DNA of 64,000 nt from Desulfatibacillum aliphaticivorans DSM 15576. Lineage in GTDB: Bacteria > Desulfobacterota > Desulfobacteria > Desulfobacterales > Desulfatibacillaceae. Within the stretch, counting starts at the first letter, position 1. Each line of letters begins with the position of its first letter. The position numbers and the translations under genes were made by a program. The notes under the pieces were generated by a model. The model worked only from the letters and a program-made list of their open reading frames with translations, made no database searches and was not told where the DNA came from. The stretch spans positions 84,551 through 148,550 of the forward strand of contig NZ_KE386982.1 in NCBI RefSeq assembly GCF_000429905.1, in the 5' to 3' direction. Of this stretch, positions 9,193-19,500 are shown piece after piece.

Positions 9193-10215
9193 TTAGGAAT
9201 GTCTTTTGGCTTCTTTCGCATTATCTTCATCCGTCAAAGCATAGGAATACCTCTCCAAGCTGTCCTGCATCTCCCTGACAACCATGTCTCTCAACTGCCC
9301 GGGAGCTATTACACATGCCTCCTTGCCCAGGCTCAGGATCCATTGCTTGATTTCATCCAGGCCAGCCACTTCAAAAGCCAGTTCCAATCCGCCGTCCGGG
9401 AGTTTTTTCATGCGCTGGCTTTCGTGCCAGATTTTCTCCCCCACCCATCGGGACCATTCTGGACTGATGCGGACCTTCACGGTATGGAGTTCGTCCTGCA
9501 TGACCTTGAAGCTGCCGCTGGTGTATTCTTCCAGGGAAAAATCTTTCGGAAGGTCGAAAGCGGCGCCTGTAACCTTAAGCATTTTTATGCGGTCCACCAC
9601 AAAGGTCCGGACTTCGCCCCGCAGGTGGCAAAAACCGATGAGGTAGATGGTTCCATCCAGGAATCGCAGGGCGTAGGGATCCACCTTGCGAAGGCTCTCT
9701 TTGGGGCTTCGCAGGGATTGGTAAATCATTTCCACCCGCTCCCGTTTGGGCAGAACTTTGCTAAGCTGGTTCAGGATTTCCCGGTATTTTCCGTATTCCT
9801 TGAACGGCCGTATGCCGACGGAAAAGGCGCTTTGGACATTGTCCAGATAAGCCAGGGTTTCCCGGGGAATGGTGGCGCGGACTTTTTTAAAGAGTGACTC
9901 CAGGGCGTCGTAATACCAGGTGTCTTTGAAGACTTTAATGAAATCCCCGTAGAGGTATAGGGACATGAGCTCAGTGGTGGTGAAAGGCTGGGGAACCTGA
10001 AACTTGTAGTCGTCAATAAAGGCCCATTTGGTCTGGCCCTTGATCTTCTCCGTAAACAACGGAAATCCTGCGGCCTGCAAAGCCTCCAGATCGCGGTATA
10101 CGGTTCGGCGAGAAGTATTCTCCAGGTCCATGATGTCGCGTACGCTTAGCCCGTTATGGCTGGCTTCAATATGCCTGAGAATCCGCCATTGCCTTGCAAG
10201 CTGATCGCCTCTCAT
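9193..10215 (-). CDS. HTH/WYL-domain transcriptional regulator of the cas operon
   Basis: The 340-residue protein has an N-terminal DeoR-like winged helix (residues about 5-60, with TSRRTVYRDLEALQAAGF as recognition region). A long WYL region follows from about residue 170, including LRFLDGTIYLIGFCHLRGEV. WYL proteins sense nucleic acid or nucleotide ligands and often control phage-defence loci, including CRISPR-Cas. It is the first gene of the unit and only 26 nt upstream of cas3, so autoregulation of the whole operon is likely. The regulatory role is inferred from position. Confidence 0.88.
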   Translation of the reverse strand: MRGDQLARQWRILRHIEASHNGLSVRDIMDLENTSRRTVYRDLEALQAAGFPLFTEKIKGQTKWAFIDDYKFQVPQPFTTTELMSLYLYGDFIKVFKDTWYYDALESLFKKVRATIPRETLAYLDNVQSAFSVGIRPFKEYGKYREILNQLSKVLPKRERVEMIYQSLRSPKESLRKVDPYALRFLDGTIYLIGFCHLRGEVRTFVVDRIKMLKVTGAAFDLPKDFSLEEYTSGSFKVMQDELHTVKVRISPEWSRWVGEKIWHESQRMKKLPDGGLELAFEVAGLDEIKQWILSLGKEACVIAPGQLRDMVVREMQDSLERYSYALTDEDNAKEAKRHS

Positions 10216-10554
10216 TGCACACCTATAAAATGTATTATTAATGTTAAATTTTTCAGTATCATATTTTAAAGGACCTTTTAAGCACCAAAATCATTCTGAG
10301 TTTAAGAATATTAATTTCCTGCCATGCGATTCTCGAAAATACAAAATATTCCCGCATAAAATCGCATTTATTGCATTAGCACGAAAAAAGCAATCTGCAA
10401 AAGAGATGCATCATGAATGTTCATATCATCCGGCAGTGTCAGATACGGACACACTTTGAAGTTTCTTAAAAAATATTGAGTGAATTGGGATGCAAACAAT
10501 ATAAAGCGGGGTATTGAATGATAATGGCTTGATTTTTTTATTTATTTTAACTTT
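10216..10554. other. AT-rich gap between the cas unit and the prophage late genes
   Basis: This 339-base stretch is strikingly AT-rich compared with the genes on both sides and holds no convincing gene. It must contain the promoter of the leftward WYL-cas operon, but I cannot point to clear -35 and -10 boxes. A small dyad, GTGTC at 10436-10440 and GACAC at 10448-10452, is a weak operator candidate. The polyvalent ORF ends at its right border with no obvious hairpin terminator. No attachment site or tRNA sequence is visible here. Confidence 0.6.
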
Positions 10555-13500
10555 TTATGTGTGGCTTTTTTTCATCTTCCCCCTAACCTTGCTCCTGGCG
10601 CTCTTGATGATCTTCTCCACGGCGGCCGCCTTCGCCTCGTCAGACATGCGATTCCACCTTGCCGTGGCCATAAGCTCGGTAATCCTGCTTCGCGCCAGAG
10701 AGGACGATCTTTCCAGATAGTCCAAATACTGCTCCCGGCTCATTTTGTAAGGCACCCCTCCCACGGTGATCCGGCCCGAGGGCGGCCCCAGCCGAAGCAT
10801 TTCCTTGTCCGCCAGATCCTCCAGGGCCTCGTAAACCTGATCTTCCTTGGACTCCGCTCGCGTCACGGGCATTCTTTCCCTGGGCGCCCAGGCCGTATGG
10901 ATGGAAGCGCCGGCCGAAAGCATCAGGGCCGATAGTCCGTCCTCTTCCCCGGCGAAATACCGGATCATATACCCCACCTGCACCGGCTGCATGTTCGTTA
11001 CCTGGTTGACCACGGTCGCAGGCAAACGGTTCCAGAACCCCTTCTTTTCGTCAAACGGGGAGTCCTTCCGGGTTTTTCCGGTGGCGATGAATTCTCCCAG
11101 GCCCGTGAACGGACGCTCCGCCCAGTCGGTCCCGGTCATGACGGCCTCTCCGGCGCGGCCCAAGGGGCTGGCCTTGCCCTTGATCAGCCTGGGCGGGTCA
11201 ATCAGCTTCAGCGGGTCGAAAAAATGCCCTCCGATGGAAAAGGTTTTCCGCCCTTCCGTCTCGATGCCAAGCATTTCGTACAGCCTGGTGATGTCCACCT
11301 CGGTCCACCGGAATTTCTTGAACCGCTCGGTTCCCGCCTGTTCCTTCCAGAACTCTTCCGTATCGTCCGGGCCGTTCAAAAGCAGTTGGGCCATGATGGT
11401 CGCCAGGGCCACCCGCAGGGCGATCCGGCCCCAAAAGCGCCGGTATATGCTATCCATGCCCTTGGGGCCCGGAATGTCGCCGATGATCCGGTTGATCCAT
11501 TTGTTCAGTCCTGGGATCATGCCCGTCACCGTGCGGAAGTTGGATTCCGTCCAGTCCGGCGCCAGCAAGGCCATGCGCGAAATATTCTGCAAGGTGGGGT
11601 TCCTGCCCATGCGCTTCAAATGCAGGCCGCCGAAGTCCGCGTTGATCAGCCGGGCGACCCGTTCGGCCACGGCGTTTTCGTCCACCCCGCCTTTGATCCC
11701 CTGCTTCACATGCCGGTCCTGGGTTTTCTGCAACTCGTGGACGAACTCGATCACAAAAGCCTCCGCCTTCAATCCGGCGAAAAACTTCTTGAACAGGGAA
11801 TCCGCAAAGCGCTCCCGGGCGTAGCCCATGCCGCCCATCACCTTGGAGGCCTTTTCCAGCCCCAGCTTTCTCAACAATTCCTCGGCCAGGCCCCGTTCGT
11901 CCCGGAGCTGACCTTCGCCCCAGTCCTGGATCTCGCCCAGGGTCAGGCCGTTCTTAATCCCCAGGGTGATGAGCGGATGCCGTTCCTCAATCTTCCTAAG
12001 CCCCATCTTATAGGCGGACACCGGATTCCAGCCGCCGGTTTTTACGTCGTCGCCGTCCACGGTCTCCGTGGTCTTGCGCCAACCATGCTGCACGCCGAAC
12101 ATCCACGACCTTGCCCCGGCCATGTGATGGAAGAAGGAAGAGAGGAGGATCCACGACTTCAAGGCTTGGTTCAGGCGGGACAAGGCTTTCAGACCTGGCG
12201 TATCCCAAAACAACCGGTCCCCGGTGGTCATTTTGTTGATCATCCTGGCCAGTTCCGCCGGGGCGTACAGCCGCCGTTGCTCCCAGGACTCCGCAATATC
12301 CTTGGGCGGCCGTCGCTCAATCCTGTCGCACTGCTTTCTCGCCGCAAACTCTTGCGCATCATCCTCGGACAAAAACACCCTGTAGGCCCGGGTGGAGTCC
12401 TTGGATTTATAAACCGCAAAGGTTTCGGGAACCCGTTCAATGGGCGAAAAAAAGAACTTCCTGCCGTAATCGCTCACAAACAGGCTCACGGCGCCCTGCG
12501 GCCCAATGTCGGACCCCACCTGCCCGGCCCATTCCCAGACGTTAAAGCCAGGCGCGTCAAGCTCCGCATACCCCTTGCGCTTTCGGGTGTCGAACAGCCT
12601 GCCGCCTTCCAGATCCCGCAGGTAGTACCCGGACCGGATAAAGTCCTTGTTCGCCAGGATGGATTCCAGCTCGGTCATGTACGAGCCGTAAGAATTGGTC
12701 AGCCCTTTCACGCCCAGTTCGTAGCCTTCCATCCACCCGTCCAGGATAGTGTCCAGCTTGCGCCCCATCCTGGCGGTGGTGAAGGTTTGGAACCCGCTGG
12801 TTCCCGTTCCGGAAGCCGACACGCTATCCTTGAACTTGTCCTTGAACTTCCAGATCCGCCGCACGTAGTTGTCCCGCCACGATTTCACAACCCCGTTGGC
12901 TTCGGCCACGGTGTAGGCCTCCTCGAACAAAGCCCCGATTTCGTCCGCCAGGGCCTTCTGTTCGTCCGTCAAGGCCTCCACCCGATTCAGGAGACCCAAC
13001 TGTTCCCTTATGGCGATCCTGCCTTCCCGGGAGGTCTCAGGCGCTTTCAGGGCTTTTTCCGCCCAGGCCCGAAACTCCGCAATCTTGTCAGGATGCCCCT
13101 GGATGTCACGCCACACCATCATGGCCTGGTCGAGCAAATCCGATTCCCGCGACCGCTTGAGCTTCTTGTCGTAGGCGAAGCCCAGGGCGTGCTTGCGCCG
13201 GCTTTTTTCGCCGGCCAGCTCCTGGACCTTCTTTTGCAATTCCTGAACCCGCAACTGAACCTGGTGGACGGCCTGATCCCTTTGCTCAAAGATCCGGTTG
13301 GCAAAGCTCCGGTTCTGCTCCATCTCCCAGGTCAAAAACGCCGATCCCGGCTGCTTGACCGCCGCGTACCGCACATGGCCGGTTTTTTCACCTGCAGGAG
13401 CAGGCTTGCCCAAAAAGCGATCCCCTTCCAGATCCCGCACCACGCCCCTGGACGTCCTCACAAACAGGTTCGCCAGGCCGTCGATAAAATCCGCGATCTT

Positions 13501-16500
13501 TTGCAGCACGGACCGGACCGGGGAAGAAAATCGATCAAACTCCCGTTGGCGGAGCTGCTCCGTCACCCACACGGCCCGGTCTTCAGGCCCGCCCACGTCG
13601 CCGGAGTTTTCCGATTTCCAGTTTCCGGCTTCCACCTGGCTCCGGATCTCCCGGGAGAGGACGCCCCGGTCTTTGGCGCTCACTAGGCCCACGTCTTCAA
13701 GAAAATGAAACTTTTCATGGGCCAGGGTCCACTGGTCTGCAATATCCCTTTGGAGAAGGATCTCAAAATCCTGGTATTGTCCGGCGATCATCTCCCCGGA
13801 TTCCAGGCTTCGCCCCCGGCCCAGGGTGAAGGCGGCTTCGTCGGCGCTGATATGGTCCACGGCTCGAATGGTCAAGCTGTCCATGCCTGGATACTTCACC
13901 CACACCCCGCCGTCCGTCGAGATCCCCGCGTCCGCGCCGGGAAAATGCTTTCGCACCTGATCCAAAGTCACCGGTTCGCCGGGCGCCCGTCCTGTCGCGT
14001 ATTGGGCGCCTCCGGCGGCTTGTCGCGGCTCTTCCTCCCGATCCGGCCTCCGGACGTGCTTCATGCGGATAAAGTAGCCGCCCTGCTTTTTCCAGGTGTA
14101 TTTGTCAATCTCCCGGGCCTGTTCCTCGCTCAAATCCTTGGCGATGACCCCGCGCAACTCCTTCCCTTTTCGAGTTACATGCACCACTTCCGGCGCGTCC
14201 GTCACATAAGTCTCGCCTTCCACCTCGCCCTCGCCCGCGCTTTCAGGCCTGGCGTCCTGTCTCGGACGGACCCGGTCCGGGATGGTTCCGTTTTCAATGC
14301 GCTCGAAAAATTCCTTGATGGTCTTGGCGTCGCTGTAGTCCCTGGACGCCTGGGAGGAAGGCTGCTGGTCTTTGGAAGCCTCCTTGTCGATGATCACAAT
14401 CCGCGCATTGACCCTGGTTCCGGCTCGCTCAAACGTGACGCTGGGCAGGGTAATCTCCCCGACCACAAACAACCCCTTCGCCTCGTCGGACTCATACCAC
14501 TTGTCAAACTTCTTGTCCGCGGCGGGCCCCTTGGGGATAATTGCCGCAATGCGGCCGCCGGGGTTCAAATGCCTGGCCGCCTTGGCTATATGGTCCACGG
14601 CCGTCTTGCCCCCGGAGCCGAACGGCGGATTCATCACAATGGCGTCGTACTTGTTTATAATATTGAGATCTTCAAACCGGTGCTCCAAAATCCTGCCTTC
14701 CGTGACCATGCGCAACCGGGATGAAAGCTCCCGGGAAGGCTCCACTACGGTCACGTTGGCGGATTCCGGAAACCACCGCGCAATGGCGCCGTGGCCGGCG
14801 GAGGGCTCCAGGACTCTATCCCCAGGCCGGATGTCCGCCCACTCCACCATTTTCAACCCCAGGGGCTCGGGCGTGGCAAAATAATCCTTCCCTTCCGCCG
14901 CCTTGGTGCGGGAAGTCTTTTTCTGGTTGGCGTAGTACATGGAAACAGCCCGGTCCCATTCGGTCAGGGCCGCGTTGGCCGCCGCGTCCTGTTCCTTGCC
15001 GCCCGTTCCTTCTCCCTCGAACCCGGCCGCGTACACATCCGAATTTTCAAACCCGTTGATGAAGGCATCCCGCAACGCCCTGGCCTGCTCTCCCAAGGCC
15101 AGGTTCTCCGCCGTGGACGTCCTTTGCGCAATGGTGGTGGCAAAGGCAAACCGCTCCCAGTTGGTGCCCGTGTTCAAATACCGGAACATGGCGTTGCTGG
15201 CCTGGCCCACGCGGTAGATCCGGCCCTCCTGCTGGATGGCCGTGGTGGGCTGGGTGGGAAGCCCCAGGTTGAACAGCACCCTGGGATGCCTGCCCGTGGT
15301 GTCGTGGAGCGAAATGCCTTCCTTGCCGGCGGCCGACTGCACTAAGATCACTTGCGCCTTTCCGTTATCGTCCTGGAAATCAGCCACGGCCTGGCGGCGC
15401 TTGGCCTTGGGGACGTCGCCGTTAAAAATGGCCAGCTCGTCGCCGAACTCCCAGGTCAGGGTCTGGATGGGCGATTTCATGGAGGCGATGGGCAGGTTCC
15501 ACAGGTCGGCGCGCTTTTCGGCGAACTCCGCAACCAAATCCCCCAACGGAAGGGAGCCTCCGTCCGGGATTTTCACAATCTCCCGGCTTTTCAAATGCCC
15601 GGAAAGATTGAACGGGTTAAACCCGCCGCCCTTCTTGAAGTCATGAAACACCACCACTTTCCGCCCAAGATCCATGTGGGCGCGGATATGGGGGATCACC
15701 TCCTGGGCCTTGATGGCCTCCAATAAATACCGGCGCGACAAATGGTCAAACTGCTCCATGACCAGTTGGTGAATGGCGGTGTATCGTTTATTTTCCCAAA
15801 GCCACTGCAATCCCTCGTCGATGTCGGTTCCTATACCGCTTTCCGCAAGCACGAACTTCCGGTCATAGTCAAAATCAACTTCCAGCATCCGCCCCGAAAG
15901 AACCTTTTCCTTTTTCAAAAAGGCGTTGAATTGCCGCTGCATCAGGCCGCGATCCACTTCAGCCTCCGGCTCGGTCAGCTTGTTGTACCGCATCCGGTAG
16001 CCAAAATGCTGCATCATAAAGGCTTCATATGGGCCTGGGGCATTGTAGGAATATCCGTCGGACTCAGGATAGCTGAAGAGATACCCCTCCGCCATGTCCA
16101 CGCTTTTTTCATAGGCGAACGGCGTCGCCGAAAGCATCAGCAGCTTGGGACGGCCCCCTTGCTGGGCTTTTTCCACCTCCTCCATAACCTGGTCCCGCCA
16201 ATCGGCTAATTGGTCGCTCAGGGATTCCAGTTCCTCGATCTCACTGTCCTTGATGGCTTGCGGATCCATCTTGGAAAGAATCTCGGCCCGCTCGATTTCC
16301 TTGGCGTACATCCGCGAATAGCGCTCATGAGCCCCCCTTGAATGCAGGGTAAGGGCCCGCACAGCGTTCAAGGCGTTGGTTCTTTGTCCGGATTTGTTTT
16401 GGGAGAGATAATGGGCTTCGTCCGCGATCACCAGGTCCCAATCGCGTTTCACAAGGCTGGCGTTGACGCCCAGGTTGGCGTAGGTGGTCACCACAATGCC

Positions 16501-19500
16501 CTTGCCGCCGTTGTCTCTGGTGTCGGAAAGCTGCTTCACGTCCAGATGCAGATTTCTGGCGAATTCAATCCAGCCGTTGGCCACCTGGTCGCTGGGGACG
16601 GCTATCAGAATATTGTCCCTGCTCTGGCGTTCATAGCGCTTAGCCACGCCAAGGCCCACGGCCGTCTTGCCCGTGCCGGTCCCGTTGGTGAACAGCACCC
16701 CGTGACCGTCAACGTTGGCGAAGCGGCGTTCCGCAAAAACCACATCCTGGCGCTGTCCGGTGGTAAGGAAGGGCAGGGACTGATCGGCGTTTTCCTGGTT
16801 GCCGGGCTTCACGGCAACCTTTTGGGCGGCCTTTTGGGCCGCCGCCTTGTCTATTCCTGCAGGGCTTTGCGAAGAAGATTTTCCAACTGCTTCTGCTGAG
16901 ACGGACTCAAAAAATACTCCTTCGAGGCCAGAATCACCGCTTCGTTCACCGTGTTCACTTCCGGCAGGGCGTTCCCCAGCTCCGGCCTGTTCTCCAGATA
17001 CCTGCTGATCGCGTCCCTTTCCAGAAGCAGCGGCCTCACGACCTGGAACCCCAGAATCGTCATTGGATCGTTCCCGGCCTTTTCCAGGTCCTTGCCTTCC
17101 TTCTCGCAGGCCTCCGTCACCTGGTCCTGATCCATCTTGAACCACTTCCGGGCCCACTTGGTCCTCAGCTTTTGCGTCTCCGCTATTTCGTTCCAGATCA
17201 CCGCCGCCACGTTCAGCATTTTCTTTACCCCCTGTCGGTTCCTCTTCAATGTCCTTGGCCTCGGTCATGCCCTGGGCGTCGAATCCCGGATAATACCTTA
17301 CAGCCTCGTACCAGCTTCGTAAATGGGGTTTCGCAGCCTCTCCCAAATCCTGCAGCATGGCCTTGGAGTAAGCCGCAAAACTCCGGGCCCCCGCCTCGAT
17401 GTGATATCCGGCCAGGGTGATTCCCGCCTGGACAAGCTCCGGGTCCAGCCCCATGCTTACCTGGTTCAGTTTCTTCCGAAGCAGCTTCCGGGCTTCCTCG
17501 GCCGCATCCCTGGTGAAAACTGTGTTGGACTCGCCGTAACCCGGTATTTGTTTCGATTCCTCAACAGTCAGGTTTTCCGTGACGGTTGCAGGCTGATTCC
17601 TGGTTTGCTTCGGCTTTTTGCTTACGCCGGTTATGACCTCCGCAAGATTCTTGGGCTTTTTAACTTTTTCGGGTGGGGAGGCAGTTTTTTTCTCGGCTTG
17701 GGCGGCCGTCTCCGGAGGCTTCTCCGGCTTGGTCTGGGGCTGGCTGAAAAGATCCTGCTGGCCCTGGGAGGGGGCTAATCCTGATTGGTCAGAATCCGGT
17801 GAATCCGAAGGCTTTCCAAGGCGTCCTGTATCACCCTTTGGGTCTCTTCCTTGGACAATTTCCGGGACGGCGTCTGAGACGGCTTGGTAGAATCGGTCTT
17901 TAACGGCCGATCGTTCTTTGTTTGAGCCTGCATCGTGCAACTCCCTGGCTGCTTGGTTTAAAAGGTCGCTGACAGTCCCCTTACTATGGGCCAAACGGTT
18001 AATAATGTCAATAACCTGGGCCGCCTGTTCGGCGATATCCTTGCTGGCTTCCACGTCGATCACGTTGCCCGCTTCCGACAGCCTGTCCGCGCTGGCTTTT
18101 TTGCCCACAACCCCGAACAGCCGCTTGTCGTTGGCCAGCCTTTTCAGGGTGTAATCCAGGATCTCCGCCTTTTCCGTGGCCAGGGACTCCCTTATCATCT
18201 CCGCGCCGAACAAAGACTGCTGCTCCGTCTCCACGGTTGGGGCGCCCTTGACCACATTGATCAACTGCTCCACAAAGCCCTGGGAGATGTTGCCGCGCTT
18301 CTTCCGTTCCTTGGCGAGCAGCCTTACAAGGTCCAGTTGGGCCGCATCATCGCCGGGCAACCCGTTGCCGATGGCCACTCCCCAAGGCCTGGGCAGGTCC
18401 CCGGACTTCACCTGCCCGAACAAAAAGTCGCTCAACTGGGCAAGGGCCATGCCTTCCCTGGCGATCTTGCCCTTTAAGGAAATATTAAATTTTTCCTGGA
18501 GGGCCTCTTTGTCGATGTTGAGCTTTCTGAATATCGTGGCAGCGTCCTCGGGAGATCCCTGCCCCTCTGCAATGTTTTGCAAAGCGCCTGCAACCATGGC
18601 GCCTTCGGCTGTTTCAGCGTCCGAAAACCTGACAGTTATACTTTCTGCCCCGGTCCTTTGTGCCAGTTCCAGCCGATGGTGCCCGTTGATCACATACACC
18701 TTGCCGTCTTCCGGGTCTTTCCAAACCGTCACCAGACCGGCCAGGTTGGGGTCGAACTTCTTGATCCCCTTGAGCTTGGAATTCACCCCGCCCTGTCCCA
18801 TGCCGCGCTTGTATTGAAAACGGTCCGGGTCGGCGATGATCTCCCGGGGATCCATGTCCATCACCCGGCCCGAACCCACAAGTCCGGCGCCTGGCGCTGC
18901 GGCCGATTCCGGCTGGGCTTGCCCGCCTTCCTCCGGCGGCTCCGGGCTGGAGGCCATTTTCACCTCCGCTTCCGGGAAGAGCATAAGGGCCAACCCGTTG
19001 GCGTATTGATCCACCACATTGGAGGGGTCTGGATACTCCTTGCTCACCTTATCCCGGCTGCCCAATTCCCGGACCCGATCCCCAACCGCCGCAACCTGGC
19101 CTGGAGACAATTTCCCTGCCAGTTCCGCCAGGGTTCCGGCCATGGTCTCCCCATCAAGGGCCTGATCCTCCTGACGCAAGGCGTCCATGGTCTCCTGTTT
19201 CATGCGCGCCTGCTCTTCAGCCTGAGCCTGGGCTTGCGCATCGGCCTGGGCTTTGGCCTGCTTTTCAGCCTGCCGCCTGGCCTTCACCAGGTCGATCACC
19301 TGGCCGTGGACCGCGTCCACCTTGGCTTCTTCAGCTTCGCGGGTAGCCCGTTGGGCTTCAAGGGCTTCGTTCCGGACGCCCGGCGCCTTGCCCGCGGCTC
19401 CGGCCTCCACCGGACCGCTCGCCATGCCCTGATCCTGCATGGGCTTCGCCTGGATCTCTTCGTCCAGGGAAATGCTCTCCCCGTTCGTAATGGCCTGGGT

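Noticed and set aside
10241..10459. Plus-strand ORF of 72 codons between WYL gene and prophage
   Set aside because: No ribosome binding site and composition follows the AT-rich DNA; more likely a promoter region.
10216..10554. Possible left attachment site of the prophage
   Set aside because: I looked for any copy of the tRNA-Ser 3' sequence or anticodon-loop core here and saw none.
11224..13686. Plus-strand ORF of 820 codons
   Set aside because: It is the antisense shadow of the polyvalent gene; composition is Pro/Gly/His/Arg-rich with no motif, while the minus strand encodes recognisable domains.
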